Source of the DNA: Pseudomonas graminis
GTDB taxonomy: Bacteria; Pseudomonadota; Gammaproteobacteria; Pseudomonadales; Pseudomonadaceae
Length of the DNA: 64,000 nucleotides
Direction: 5' to 3'
Assembly (NCBI RefSeq): GCF_002093745.1
Contig: NZ_MTSB01000009.1
Coordinates: 124,001 to 188,000 of the forward strand
Positions within the stretch are counted from its first letter, which is position 1. Each line of letters opens with the position of its first letter. Positions 9,234-17,977 of the stretch are shown here, piece by piece. A model generated the notes under the pieces. That model was not told the origin of the DNA, ran no database searches, and saw only the letters and a list, made by a program, of their open reading frames with translations. Position numbers and translations under genes: made by a program.

Positions 9234-9946
9234 ACGCGCTTCGCTTGCGTAAAGTCGATCCGCTGCTGGCTCAGGCGACACGTGAACTGGGCGCCGGTCA
9301 GCAACTGCCCTTCATCGCCCGGGGGCAGAACGCCGAACTCACGCTGTTGCCGTGGCTCGCCGAGACCGGCCAACAACCGGTCGGCGTCTGGCTGAACACG
9401 GCCGTCGGCCCTGTGTGCCTGAGCGATGCCGAGGCGCTGCTGAGTCTGTTCGGTGATATCCCGCTGACCCTGGCAGGCGAGCAGCAAGCCTGGTACTGGC
9501 AGTTTTTCAACCAACGCCTGAGTCCGGTCATTGCCGATCTGCTGGCGCCCATCGAACCGCTGATCGACGGCCAGGCGGAACCGACCCTTGGCTGCCGGAT
9601 TCAGGTCCGGCTGGCTGACCAGCAGGTCCACGCCCATCTGCACACCACGCCTGAAACATTGCTCAGGCTGTTGCGTGCAGCCCGGTGGCAGGCACGGCAG
9701 CAGCCTGTCGATGAGTCATGGCCGGTGACCACACCGCTGATCATCGGCGAGCTGTCACTGACGCTGGACCAACTCGCCTCGCTGCGTCCCGGTGACGTGG
9801 TGCTGCCTGCCCGCTGCCGTTTCGACAGCGCCGGGCAAGGCGCGCTGACGCTTGCCGGTCGGCAATGGGCGGCACAGGCCGCCCCTGACGCGCAGCATCT
9901 TTATTTGCGGCTCAGCCACGAGGAGCACAGCCACCATGAGTACTGA
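9230..9946 (+). CDS. hrcQa: HrcQa, N-terminal part of the split cytoplasmic ring protein (SctQ)
   Basis: The 238-residue protein corresponds to the N-terminal domains of YscQ/SctQ, which P. syringae encodes as two genes. It is followed by hrcQb in another frame with an 11-base overlap. Leu/Gln-rich stretches and a C-terminal SPOA-like region (about 165-235, [22 protein letters not shown]) are visible. HrcQa and HrcQb together form the sorting-platform ring (C-ring equivalent). The split is normal for this lineage and is not a frameshift. Confidence 0.93.
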   Translation: MNALRLRKVDPLLAQATRELGAGQQLPFIARGQNAELTLLPWLAETGQQPVGVWLNTAVGPVCLSDAEALLSLFGDIPLTLAGEQQAWYWQFFNQRLSPVIADLLAPIEPLIDGQAEPTLGCRIQVRLADQQVHAHLHTTPETLLRLLRAARWQARQQPVDESWPVTTPLIIGELSLTLDQLASLRPGDVVLPARCRFDSAGQGALTLAGRQWAAQAAPDAQHLYLRLSHEEHSHHEY

Positions 9947-10334
9947 AGACCTGTACGAGGACGACGTCGCAAGCCTTGATGACGATGACGAACAGACCGG
10001 CGACCACGAACAGCACTGGCAGGACGCGCACGCCGAACAACAGCCTGGCGATGCCACGCTGGAGGAATCGTTCGAAGACGATCAGCACGACGAGCCACCC
10101 CGTTCGCCTGCACTCGACACGCTGGCACTGGACCTGACGCTGCGCTGCGGTGAGCTCAGATTGACCCTCGCCGAATTGCGCAAACTGGGTGCGGGAACGG
10201 TGCTTGAAGTCACCGGCGTGGCACCTGGTTTTGCCACCCTGTGCCACGGCGAACGGGTGGTGGCTGAAGGTGAGCTGGTCGATGTCGATGGCCGGCTGGG
10301 GCTGCAGATCACTCGACTGGCGGCCCCGGCATGA
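9936..10334 (+). CDS. hrcQb: HrcQb, C-terminal SPOA part of the split cytoplasmic ring protein
   Basis: The protein has 132 residues from ATG 9936, inside the end of hrcQa. The first 60 residues are very acidic (many Asp, Glu, Gln, His) and probably disordered. The C-terminal 75 residues form the SPOA domain ([21 protein letters not shown] and following), the fold known for HrcQb of P. syringae. An in-frame start at 9852 is rejected because it lies deep in hrcQa. The stop overlaps the hrcR start. Confidence 0.92.
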   Translation: MSTEDLYEDDVASLDDDDEQTGDHEQHWQDAHAEQQPGDATLEESFEDDQHDEPPRSPALDTLALDLTLRCGELRLTLAELRKLGAGTVLEVTGVAPGFATLCHGERVVAEGELVDVDGRLGLQITRLAAPA

Positions 10335-10984
10335 TCATGGAGGGAGCGAATCCGCTCCTGTTGGCCCTGTTTCTCGGCGCGATGTCGCTGATCCCGTTTT
10401 TGCTGATCGTCTGCACCGCCTTCCTGAAAATCGCCATGACCCTGCTGATCACCCGCAACGCCATAGGCGTTCAGCAAGTACCGCCGAACATGGCGCTGTA
10501 CGGCATCGCGCTGGCAGCGACCATGTTCGTCATGGCCCCGGTGGCCCACGAGATGCAGCAGCGGGTGCATGAACATCCACTGGAACTGGGCAATACCGAG
10601 AAACTTCAGGCCAGCGCGATGACGGTGATCGAACCCCTGCAGCGTTTCATGACGCGCAACACCGATCCCGACGTGGTGGCCCATTTGCTCGACAACACTC
10701 AGCGCATGTGGCCCAAGGAAATGGCCGATCAGGCGAGCAAGAACGACTTGCTGCTGGCGATCCCGGCCTTTGTGCTGTCGGAGCTGCAAGCCGGCTTCGA
10801 GATCGGTTTTCTGATCTACATCCCGTTTATCGTCATTGACCTGATCGTCTCCAACCTGCTGCTGGCGCTGGGCATGCAGATGGTCTCGCCGATGACCCTG
10901 TCGCTACCGCTCAAGCTGCTGTTGTTCGTGCTGGTGTCGGGCTGGTCGCGCCTGCTCGACAGCCTGTTCTATTCCTATATGTGA
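10331..10984 (+). CDS. hrcR: HrcR, export apparatus membrane protein (SctR/FliP family)
   Basis: The protein has 217 residues and four strongly hydrophobic segments (about 6-28, 52-72, 158-180 and 185-210). FliP/SctR signatures such as [22 protein letters not shown] and [22 protein letters not shown] are present. It forms the core of the export channel with HrcS and HrcT. The ATG overlaps the hrcQb stop; a second ATG two codons later is also possible. Confidence 0.97.
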   Translation: MIMEGANPLLLALFLGAMSLIPFLLIVCTAFLKIAMTLLITRNAIGVQQVPPNMALYGIALAATMFVMAPVAHEMQQRVHEHPLELGNTEKLQASAMTVIEPLQRFMTRNTDPDVVAHLLDNTQRMWPKEMADQASKNDLLLAIPAFVLSELQAGFEIGFLIYIPFIVIDLIVSNLLLALGMQMVSPMTLSLPLKLLLFVLVSGWSRLLDSLFYSYM

Positions 10985-10991
10985 GGCGGTC

Positions 10992-11258
10992 ATGGAAGCG
11001 TTGGCGTTGTTCAAGCAAGGCATGTTTCTGGTCGTCATCCTGACCGCCCCGCCGCTGGGCGTCGCGGTACTGGTCGGGGTCGTCACCTCGCTGTTGCAGG
11101 CGTTGATGCAGATCCAGGATCAGACCCTGCCGTTCGGTATCAAGCTGGCAGCCGTCGGCATGACGCTGGCCATGACCGGCCGCTGGATCGGTGTCGAACT
11201 CATCCAGTTCATCAACATGGCGTTCGATCTGATTGCCCGGTCCGGAGTCGCCCACTAG
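10992..11258 (+). CDS. hrcS: HrcS, export apparatus membrane protein (SctS/FliQ family)
   Basis: The 88-residue protein has two transmembrane helices (about 10-35 and 50-75) and the FliQ-type stretch GVVTSLLQALMQIQDQTLPF. Size and position between hrcR and hrcT are those of SctS in all Hrp systems. Confidence 0.96.
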   Translation: MEALALFKQGMFLVVILTAPPLGVAVLVGVVTSLLQALMQIQDQTLPFGIKLAAVGMTLAMTGRWIGVELIQFINMAFDLIARSGVAH

Positions 11259-12053
11259 ATGCCTCTGCACGCCCAGGATTTTTTCGAGTTCATACTGGGC
11301 ATGGGGCTGGCGATGGCGCGCCTAGTGCCGTGCATGCTGCTGGTGCCAGCCTTCTGCTTCAAATACCTCAAAGGCCCGGTGCGCTACTCGGTGGTTGCCG
11401 TGGTTGCCATGATCCCGGCACCGGGCATCAGCCGCGCGCTGACCTCGCTCAATGAAGACTGGTTTGCCATCGGCGGTCTGCTGCTCAAGGAAGCCGTGCT
11501 GGGCACCCTGCTGGGCATGCTGCTGTACGCGCCGTTCTGGATGTTCGCATCTGTGGGTGCCTTGCTCGACAGCCAGCGCGGCGCACTCAGTGGCGGGCAG
11601 ATAAACCCTTCACTGGGGCCGGACGCCACGCCGTTGGGCGAGCTGTTTCAGGAAACCCTGATCATGCTGGTGATCCTCACCGGCGGGTTGTCGCTGATCA
11701 CCCAGGTCATCTGGGACAGCTACACGGTCTGGCCGCCCACCTCGTGGCTGCCGGGCATGAACGCAGACGGTCTGGACGTGTTTCTCGGTCAATTGAACCA
11801 GACCCTGCAACACATGATGCTGTACGCCGCGCCCTTCATTGCCCTGCTGCTGTTGATCGAGGCGGCACTGGCGATCATCGGGCTGTACGCGCAACAGCTG
11901 AACGTCTCGATTCTGGCGATGCCTGCCAAGAGCATGGCCGGTCTTGCCTTTCTATTGATCTACCTGCCGACGTTGCTGGAGCTGGGCACCGGCCAGCTGT
12001 CGAAACTGGCCGACCTCAAATCGCTGCTGGGCTTGATGGTGCAGGTGCCGTGA
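11259..12053 (+). CDS. hrcT: HrcT, export apparatus membrane protein (SctT/FliR family)
   Basis: The 264-residue protein has about six hydrophobic segments. The FliR-type motif GALLDSQRGALSGGQINP (about residues 103-120) is clear. It completes the R5-S4-T1 export core in the inner membrane. Its TGA overlaps the GTG start of hrcU by three bases. Confidence 0.96.
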   Translation: MPLHAQDFFEFILGMGLAMARLVPCMLLVPAFCFKYLKGPVRYSVVAVVAMIPAPGISRALTSLNEDWFAIGGLLLKEAVLGTLLGMLLYAPFWMFASVGALLDSQRGALSGGQINPSLGPDATPLGELFQETLIMLVILTGGLSLITQVIWDSYTVWPPTSWLPGMNADGLDVFLGQLNQTLQHMMLYAAPFIALLLLIEAALAIIGLYAQQLNVSILAMPAKSMAGLAFLLIYLPTLLELGTGQLSKLADLKSLLGLMVQVP

Positions 12054-13129
12054 GCGAAAAAACCGAAAAGGCCACACCCAAACAGCTCCGCGATGCGCGG
12101 GAAAAAGGTCAGGTTGGCCAGAGCCAGGACCTCGGCAAGCTGCTGGTGCTGTTGGCCGTGAGCGAGGTCACGCTCGGGCTGGCGGATGAAAGCGTGAATC
12201 GCCTGCAGGCATTGCTGTCGCTTTCATTCAAGGGCATCGACAGGCCGTTCATGTCATCGCTGGAGCTGATCGCCCACGAGGGGTTTTCCGTGCTGCTCAG
12301 CTTTACCCTGTGCAGCGTCGGCCTGGCGATGCTCATGCGCCTGATCAGCAGTTGGGTGCAGATCGGCTTTCTGTTCGCGCCCAAGGCACTCAAGCTCGAC
12401 ATCAACAAGATCAACCCCTTTTCCCACGCCAAACAGATGTTCTCCGGGCAGAACCTCCTCAACCTGCTGCTCAGCGTTCTCAAGGCGGTTGCCATCGGAG
12501 CGACCCTGTACACAGTGGTCAAACCGGAACTCGGCACCCTTATCCTGCTGGCCAACAGTGACCTGACCACTTACTGGCATGCGCTGGTGGCGCTGTTTCA
12601 CCACGTCCTGCGGATCATTCTGGGCTTGCTGCTGGTCATTGCGATGGTCGACTTCGCCATGCAAAAGTACTTCCACGCGAAAAAACTGCGCATGAGCCAT
12701 GAGGACATCAAGAAGGAATACAAGCAGTCCGAGGGCGACCCTCACGTCAAAGGCCATCGCCGGCAACTGGCCCATGAAATTCTCAACCAGGAGCCGAGTA
12801 CAGCACCAAAACCGGTGGAAGAAGCGGACATGCTGCTGGTCAACCCGACTCACTATGCGGTAGCGCTTTATTATCGGCCGGGAGAAACACCACTGCCGAT
12901 GATCCATTGCAAGGGTGAGGACGCGGACGCTCTGGCGCTGATCGAACGGGCCAAGAAAGCCGGTATTCCGGTGGTCCAGAGCATCTGGCTGGCACGCACG
13001 CTGTACAAGGTCAAAACCGGTAAGTACATCCCCCGCCCCACCCTGCTGACCGTTGCTCACATTTACAAAGTGGTCCGCCAACTGGACGAAATCACCGGTG
13101 AAGTGATTCGTATCGACGACGAGCAATAA
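12050..13129 (+). CDS. hrcU: HrcU, autoproteolytic export switch protein (SctU/FlhB family)
   Basis: The 359-residue protein starts at GTG 12050 (SEKTEKATPKQLRDAREKGQ), the typical SctU N-terminus. Four transmembrane helices occupy about residues 30-210. The cytoplasmic domain carries the self-cleavage motif NPTH in LLVNPTHYAVALYYRPG (about residue 265). It works with HrpP in substrate switching and is the last gene of the hrpJ operon. The long open frame beginning upstream at 11744 only adds an out-of-frame read through hrcT. Confidence 0.97.
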   Translation: MSEKTEKATPKQLRDAREKGQVGQSQDLGKLLVLLAVSEVTLGLADESVNRLQALLSLSFKGIDRPFMSSLELIAHEGFSVLLSFTLCSVGLAMLMRLISSWVQIGFLFAPKALKLDINKINPFSHAKQMFSGQNLLNLLLSVLKAVAIGATLYTVVKPELGTLILLANSDLTTYWHALVALFHHVLRIILGLLLVIAMVDFAMQKYFHAKKLRMSHEDIKKEYKQSEGDPHVKGHRRQLAHEILNQEPSTAPKPVEEADMLLVNPTHYAVALYYRPGETPLPMIHCKGEDADALALIERAKKAGIPVVQSIWLARTLYKVKTGKYIPRPTLLTVAHIYKVVRQLDEITGEVIRIDDEQ

Positions 13130-13443
13130 CGCCCTCAGCAGGTTATCTGACACAAACCGCACGCACGACGTGACCACACATGCTCAGGGCAGCGATGCTG
13201 CCTTGCCGGGCAGAGTGATGGTTCAACGGTTCATTTCTGCCAGGTCCACTGGCCTCTTCGCAAGCAAGCTCACACCCACAACAGGCGTGCTTAACGATGA
13301 GCGCGGAACGTGGGCACTGGCGTCAGGTCAGGCCAGGTAGAACGGAGAGGAGGAGACGGGGCTTTTCAGGCAGGGGCAGGGTTTGGCAGGCGGTGTTCAT
13401 GAACCTGTCAGTCCAGGCCCATGAACCCCGGTGGCTCAGGCAG
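13130..13443. other. Intergenic spacer between convergent hrcU and hrpV
   Basis: No credible gene is seen in these 314 bases. They hold a short perfect hairpin GGCAGC-GAT-GCTGCC at 13188-13202, which could weakly terminate hrcU-side transcription but lacks a T-run. Short open frames here have no start signals or family resemblance. Confidence 0.6.
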
Positions 13444-13803
13444 TCAGTGCAACTCCTCGCTCAAGTGATCCAGCCCGGCCAGCGTCAGCTCGTGCCGGCG
13501 GATCTCGTCCAGGCTGGCGAATGAGTCCGGCGTTTGCTTGATCGCGTGCCAGACCACAAAGTCGCGACGCACGTCCAGAAACAGGAAGTAGCGACTGAAT
13601 CGCTCCGCCTCCACAAAACGGCGCTGCAGTGCTTCGCGCAGTTGCTCGGGGCGCAGCGCGCGGCCTTCGATGTGCAGCGCGATGCCCCAGTCCTGATGCT
13701 CGCGCCGGCTGACAAAGGCGACACCGTTTGCCACCGGCCATACCGCAGGGCTCTGGGCGACGACCTGAGCGTAGAACGCCGTTTTTTCCATTACCTCAAT
13801 CAT
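13444..13803 (-). CDS. hrpV: HrpV, negative regulator of HrpS
   Basis: The 119-residue protein (a later Met at 13791 is also possible) has the size and operon position of HrpV, last gene of the hrpC operon. In P. syringae HrpV binds HrpS and represses the Hrp regulon, and HrpG relieves this. The C-terminal half is rich in Arg, Glu and Phe (RRFVEAERFSRYFLFLDVRR). It starts two bases after hrpT. No DNA-binding motif is seen, which fits a protein-binding anti-activator. Confidence 0.9.
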   Translation of the reverse strand: MIEVMEKTAFYAQVVAQSPAVWPVANGVAFVSRREHQDWGIALHIEGRALRPEQLREALQRRFVEAERFSRYFLFLDVRRDFVVWHAIKQTPDSFASLDEIRRHELTLAGLDHLSEELH

Positions 13804-13805
13804 TT

Positions 13806-14009
13806 TCAGTCCTTTAACTGCACGACGGTGTAATCCAGCTCGTGATCGCGATCATCCAGCCCCTGGCGCATGTCAGGCGGCCACCAGATCACCAGTTCGC
13901 GGCTGTTGGAATCCGGTCGCTTGCACGCGTAACCGGCACACCCGTGCGTGGCGCACCCCGCCAGGGTAGCGAACAACAGAAACATGACCGCAAGGCTACG
14001 CAGACTCAT
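13806..14009 (-). CDS. hrpT: HrpT, small outer-membrane lipoprotein (secretin pilotin-like)
   Basis: The protein has 67 residues and starts at 14009, where ATGA overlaps the hrcC stop. It opens with a lipoprotein signal, MSLRSLAVMFLLFATLAGC, with the lipobox LAGC giving an acylated Cys at residue 19. HrpT is needed with HrcC for type III secretion and is thought to help place the secretin in the outer membrane. A longer frame starting inside hrcC is rejected because the signal peptide would become internal. Confidence 0.92.
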   Translation of the reverse strand: MSLRSLAVMFLLFATLAGCATHGCAGYACKRPDSNSRELVIWWPPDMRQGLDDRDHELDYTVVQLKD

Positions 14010-16105
14010 GGTGTCACTCCCTTTAACAACGAAGGCCGGCTTTCTTTGGCCATTTTCGATATCTGTGGTTGACGCACGGCGATGTAGACCTCGCTTTCCT
14101 GCCCCGGCTGAAGCCAGGCATGGGGCCAGGCAGCCACGCCGATCACCCAGCGACCACCGCAACGGCTTTCGTCGATACGCACCGGTTTATCCGTGTTGTT
14201 GCGCGCAACGACCACCGCCACGCCCCAGTCCTTCTTGACGAACCACTGCGAGCGCTGACGATCAAGCGACAGACCTTCGCCCGGATCACACAAACTGTCG
14301 GTTTCAAACGGCAGCGGTTCACCCGTGCGCATGCCCACAGGCGCGGCACCGTCGACCATCTGGGTGAAGACTTTCTGGATGTCACCTCGGGTCGGCAGCT
14401 CTCCCCCGTCGCGACGCTCCTTGATTTTCTTCATCTGATCGTCGATGTCATGGGGGTTGCCGTTCTCCACGTATCGGGCCGGGTTGACCTGATCGCCAAT
14501 CAGTCGCGGGGTCAGAATGAACAGGCGTTCACGCTGGCTCAATTCGCGGCTGCGGGACTGGAACAGCAGTTTGCCGATGTAGGGAATATCTCCCAGCAGC
14601 GGGACTTTGTGAATCCGGTCATTGGCTTCCAGCCCGTGGAAACCGCCGATCACCAGCGAGCCGTGTTCGGCAATCACCGCCTGGGTGCTGACGTTGCCTT
14701 TGCGCACACTGGGCTGCGTGTCGTTGATGGTCGACACATCGATCTGACCGTCCTCGATGTCCACGATCATCTGCACCTGAGGCTTGCCCTCGTGGTCCAG
14801 TGAACGTGGAATCACTTGCAGGCTGGTGCCCGCCGTGATGGGCAGAATTTCGGCGGCGCGTTCAGACGTAGCAGTGAGGTACTCGGTGCGACTCAAGTCG
14901 ATCACGGCGGGCTGGTTCTCCAGCGTCAGGATCGACGGATTGCCGATCACCGACGCAGAACCGTTGCCTTCCAGTGCGTGCAGCTCGGCAGAAAACTTGC
15001 TGGCGTTCTGAATGAACATGGTCGAGCTGGTCCCGGCATCGAACAGACTGGCGCCACCGCTGACGTTGCCTGCGTTGAAATTCCAGCGGCTGGACAGCTC
15101 TGCCAGCTCGTTGCGGTCGATGTCGAGAATCACCGCATCGATTTCGATCAGGTTGCGCGGCACATCCAGTTCTTTGACCAGCTTCTCGTACATGCCTTTG
15201 CGTTCTGGCAAATCGTAGATCAGCACAGCGTTGTTACGCACATCGGCACTCACCCGGATAGTCGTGCGGCCCGCTGCATGGCCTTTGCCGGAGCGCTTGC
15301 TGCCAAAACTAAATACCCGGTCAATGCCCTGTTGCAGGACGCCGGTGTCGATGCCATTGGAGTTCAGGTTGTAAGGCAGGCCCGAAGCCGCTGCACCGGC
15401 CCCGGTCGAACCACCGTTGTTCTGGGCTGGCAGCAGATTGACGTTGTCGATGCTCTCGCCGCGCGCCCGGCTCTCCAGCAGGTCCTGAAGAATACTGGCC
15501 ACACCGGAGACCACCAGTTGCTGGTCACGATAATGAATGGTGCGGTCTGCCGCGTTGGCGTATTTGAGTGGCAGCACGACCACGTTCTGCTTATCGGCCT
15601 TCTTGTCGGGCTTTTCGACTTTTTTGCTGTAGTTGCGCACGAACTCTACGTATTTGGCCGGGCCGCGGACCAGCACCACGCCCTCATCCGGCAGCGCACC
15701 CCAGCCAAAGCGTTTGTCCAGCAGGCCGACATCGGTCAGGGCTGTCTGCAGGTCATCCACAGCGTCGGGCGACACCTCGATGCGCGCTGAGGTGCGTTCA
15801 CTGGACGGGCTGACGTACAGCGTGTCGTTATAGGCAAACCACTGAAAGTGGTATTCCTGGCCCAGACGGTCGAGAAACTCCTCAGGACTCTGGGCGCGAA
15901 TCCGGCCGTCGAGTTTTCCCGGAATCGGCGGCATGTCCAGCGCCATGCCAAATTCCTTGGCGAAGTCAGCCAGGGCCGTATTCAGCTCGGTCTGCCGCGC
16001 ATCATAGGCGTAAGCCGTGTGTTTCCAGGCTTCGGGGGTGACCGCCCACGTGGCAGAGGTCACCCCGATCAACAGTAAAGGCAACCACATCAAGGCTTTG
16101 CGCAT
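14006..16105 (-). CDS. hrcC: HrcC, outer-membrane secretin (SctC)
   Basis: The 699-residue protein has an N-terminal signal peptide (about 1-21, LMWLPLLLIGVTSATWA). Periplasmic N-domains follow (about 25-330), with a Gly/Ser/Asn-rich insert near 245. The secretin core (about 335-560) contains VIGGFHGLEANDRIHKVPLL and PYIGKLLFQSRSRELSQRER, the type II/III signature. The tail after about 560 is longer than in many secretins and resembles other P. syringae HrcC proteins. It forms the outer-membrane ring through which the Hrp pilus leaves. It sits between hrpG and hrpT with one-base or overlapping junctions. Confidence 0.97.
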   Translation of the reverse strand: MRKALMWLPLLLIGVTSATWAVTPEAWKHTAYAYDARQTELNTALADFAKEFGMALDMPPIPGKLDGRIRAQSPEEFLDRLGQEYHFQWFAYNDTLYVSPSSERTSARIEVSPDAVDDLQTALTDVGLLDKRFGWGALPDEGVVLVRGPAKYVEFVRNYSKKVEKPDKKADKQNVVVLPLKYANAADRTIHYRDQQLVVSGVASILQDLLESRARGESIDNVNLLPAQNNGGSTGAGAAASGLPYNLNSNGIDTGVLQQGIDRVFSFGSKRSGKGHAAGRTTIRVSADVRNNAVLIYDLPERKGMYEKLVKELDVPRNLIEIDAVILDIDRNELAELSSRWNFNAGNVSGGASLFDAGTSSTMFIQNASKFSAELHALEGNGSASVIGNPSILTLENQPAVIDLSRTEYLTATSERAAEILPITAGTSLQVIPRSLDHEGKPQVQMIVDIEDGQIDVSTINDTQPSVRKGNVSTQAVIAEHGSLVIGGFHGLEANDRIHKVPLLGDIPYIGKLLFQSRSRELSQRERLFILTPRLIGDQVNPARYVENGNPHDIDDQMKKIKERRDGGELPTRGDIQKVFTQMVDGAAPVGMRTGEPLPFETDSLCDPGEGLSLDRQRSQWFVKKDWGVAVVVARNNTDKPVRIDESRCGGRWVIGVAAWPHAWLQPGQESEVYIAVRQPQISKMAKESRPSLLKGVTP

Positions 16106-16106
16106 T

Positions 16107-16538
16107 TCACACTCCCGGTTGCCGGTTGTTGAGGTTCGCGCGCCCGTACACGGTGAGCGCTGTGTTGCGAATCGAGGTTTGCATCAGGCTCAGCAAGGCC
16201 GCGCGTTGATTGGCCAGGCTTTCCAGACGATTGAGCAGTTCGTTGAGAGAGCAAGGGTCTGGGATCCAGCTGACCAGCACCAGACAGCGAGTCTGCGGGT
16301 CAATGGCCAGCGCGCCGTCGCAGCAACAGGCGAGGCTCGCTCCGCCTTCACTGAGCAGGGCCTCCAGCCGTTGCGGGTCAGCGGCGTCGCAGGGGTCGAG
16401 CAGGTCGATGCTGCAACGCACCCCGTTGACCTCCGCCGCCAGACGCGCATTGGCGTCATCGATCCAGCAGTCCAGCGGAGTCGCCGGACGCTGTTCAGCC
16501 CACTGACCGAGGATCTCGGTGAAGTCACTGAATTCCAT
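16107..16538 (-). CDS. hrpG: HrpG, chaperone-like regulator that binds HrpV
   Basis: The protein has 143 residues from the ATG at 16538 (MEFSDFTEILGQWAEQRP), overlapping the end of hrpF by 14 bases. Composition and length fit the class I chaperone-like HrpG. In P. syringae HrpG frees HrpS from HrpV, linking secretion state to regulon output. A longer in-frame reading beginning at 16655 lies mostly within hrpF and is rejected. Confidence 0.88.
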   Translation of the reverse strand: MEFSDFTEILGQWAEQRPATPLDCWIDDANARLAAEVNGVRCSIDLLDPCDAADPQRLEALLSEGGASLACCCDGALAIDPQTRCLVLVSWIPDPCSLNELLNRLESLANQRAALLSLMQTSIRNTALTVYGRANLNNRQPGV

Positions 16539-16749
16539 CGATGATCGCTTTGGTGATGCCGTGTTTGGCGCGCAGGCTTTCGTTGACGGCAATGCCTGCG
16601 ACATCGACCTGCTGTTGCGCGTCGTTGAAAGCCTGGAGGTCTTCGATGGAGCCACTTTCCGAGGCTTCCATCGCCGCGTCTTCCATGTTGGCCTGAGCGC
16701 GGCTGGCAGAGTGGTCGAGGTGGCGTTGCAAACTGTTGAAACTGATCAT
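16525..16749 (-). CDS. hrpF: HrpF, small cytoplasmic Hrp protein
   Basis: The 74-residue protein, MISFNSLQRHLDHSASRAQA and following, is helical, Ala/Glu/Gln-rich and lacks a signal or membrane segment. It is the first gene of the hrpC operon, 33 bases after a hrp box. HrpF is required for secretion in P. syringae and has been linked to HrpA and HrpG. It resembles the small SctE-type pilin or needle co-chaperones in size, but homology cannot be shown from sequence alone. Confidence 0.88.
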   Translation of the reverse strand: MISFNSLQRHLDHSASRAQANMEDAAMEASESGSIEDLQAFNDAQQQVDVAGIAVNESLRAKHGITKAIIDGIQ

Positions 16750-16781
16750 GTTCCGGTGCTCCAGCAGAAGGATTCAACCCT

Positions 16782-16810
16782 TGAGTGGAGCAAACCGGCC
16801 GTACGGTTCC
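16782..16810 (-). promoter_or_regulatory. hrp box for the hrpF-hrpG-hrcC-hrpT-hrpV operon
   Basis: The minus strand reads GGAACC-N16-CCACTCA, a full match to the HrpL consensus, 33 bases before the hrpF ATG and just after the hrpE stop codon. Confidence 0.93.
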
Positions 16811-16831
16811 ATCCTGCAATCAGGTCACGCG

Positions 16832-17413
16832 TCAGGCCGGGCGGTCGGCCCCCAGCAGCCCGTTGCGCAGCGTCACCCAGTCGATGTCGAACGCGCCATT
16901 GGCATCGCTCAGACGCAGGCTGCCCGATGCCACTGACGCATCCCGCCTGAGCTGCCAATGCTCGGCAAACCGGCTTTGCGCCAGCCATTCGGCAACAGGT
17001 TCCGCCATGTCGGGATGAACGCTGAGGGTCGCGCTGATTTCATTGAGCTGGCTGGCCGCCAGGTTCCTGGCCAAGGCTCGCGCACGCTCGTCCAGCGTCG
17101 TGGCGTCCAGCAAGTGCCGCAGCGATTCGCTCAACAGCGCTTCCACAGCGGCCATCATTTCCTGCTGCAAGGTTTTGCGCTGCTGCTGCAGTTCATCAAG
17201 AAAGGCATTGGCGTTTTCCCAGAACCGGGCCAGCGCCTGCTGCTGGAGTTGCTGAGCCTTCTCTTGCTCAAGGACCCGCATCCGTTCGGCCTGGCGCTGT
17301 GCATCCGCCAGTACGTCGCGCGCACGCACGCTGTCGGCGATGTGTTCACGGCGCAGGATCGGTTCGGGCAGCAATGCAGCGGTCGTCAAGGCAATACTGC
17401 GTCTGGCAAGCAT
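16832..17413 (-). CDS. hrpE: HrpE, ATPase regulator/stator (SctL/YscL-FliH family)
   Basis: The 193-residue protein has a long charged helix (about 25-95; RVLEQEKAQQLQQQALARFW), followed by a mixed alpha/beta C-terminal domain, the SctL layout. It tethers and restrains HrcN at the sorting platform. It is the last gene of the hrpZ operon, followed closely by the hrp box of hrpF. A TonB-like or membrane role is excluded because no hydrophobic segment is present. Confidence 0.9.
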   Translation of the reverse strand: MLARRSIALTTAALLPEPILRREHIADSVRARDVLADAQRQAERMRVLEQEKAQQLQQQALARFWENANAFLDELQQQRKTLQQEMMAAVEALLSESLRHLLDATTLDERARALARNLAASQLNEISATLSVHPDMAEPVAEWLAQSRFAEHWQLRRDASVASGSLRLSDANGAFDIDWVTLRNGLLGADRPA

Positions 17414-17449
17414 GGGAGGTTCCTGAAGCCAAAAGTATCAAGGTTGTCT

Positions 17450-17977
17450 TCAAGACGCCGTGACACGCCACAACACGGCTTGCCACAAGGTCCGAAGTTT
17501 GTTCTCCGGCGCCTGAACCGGGCTGTCGCCCACTTCACCCGGCGGCCAGGCGAGACGTAATCGGGGCCAGTACTCGGGGCCCAGCCAAGCGCCCAGCAAC
17601 AAGCGTGCATCCTCGTGCCTGAAATCCAGCCACGCCTCGGGGCGCAAGGCCTTGGAGAAGCCCAGGCACCATGAGCCGTCGGGACCGTCGGCTTCGTTTC
17701 GGGAATAGCAAATGCGTTGGACCAGCGCTATCGCCTGTTCGCGCTGCCGGGGCGTCAGACTCAGCCAGTGCAAAACCGGCTCGCTGGCTACCGGAGGCTG
17801 GCCGGGAGCGATGCCGAGACTCTGCAAAAAGGCGCCGTGACGGGTCGCCATGAGCGCGTCGCACTCGCCCATCGACAGGCCGCTGGCATCGGCGAAGCGG
17901 TTGCGCCAGGCCGGATGTGCCCACTGCCAGGGGTTGCACCACCAGTCCACCCAGCGTTCGTCCGCGTTCAGGTTCAT
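17450..17977 (-). CDS. hrpD: HrpD, sorting-platform accessory protein (SctK-like)
   Basis: The 175-residue cytoplasmic protein is rich in Trp, Leu and Pro (VDWWCNPWQWAHPAWRNRF near the N-terminus). Position between hrcJ and hrpE and length fit HrpD/SctK, which connects the HrcQ ring to the inner-membrane rings. Its ATG shares one base with the hrcJ stop (TAATG). The family is weakly conserved, so the role is inferred from synteny. Confidence 0.87.
   Translation of the reverse strand: MNLNADERWVDWWCNPWQWAHPAWRNRFADASGLSMGECDALMATRHGAFLQSLGIAPGQPPVASEPVLHWLSLTPRQREQAIALVQRICYSRNEADGPDGSWCLGFSKALRPEAWLDFRHEDARLLLGAWLGPEYWPRLRLAWPPGEVGDSPVQAPENKLRTLWQAVLWRVTAS

Noticed and set aside
9230..10334. 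Apparent frameshift in the cytoplasmic ring gene
   Set aside because: P. syringae naturally encodes this protein as two genes, hrcQa and hrcQb; both frames have proper ends.
14816..15790. 324-codon plus-strand frame inside hrcC
   Set aside because: It is antisense to the secretin gene, has no start signal and resembles nothing known.
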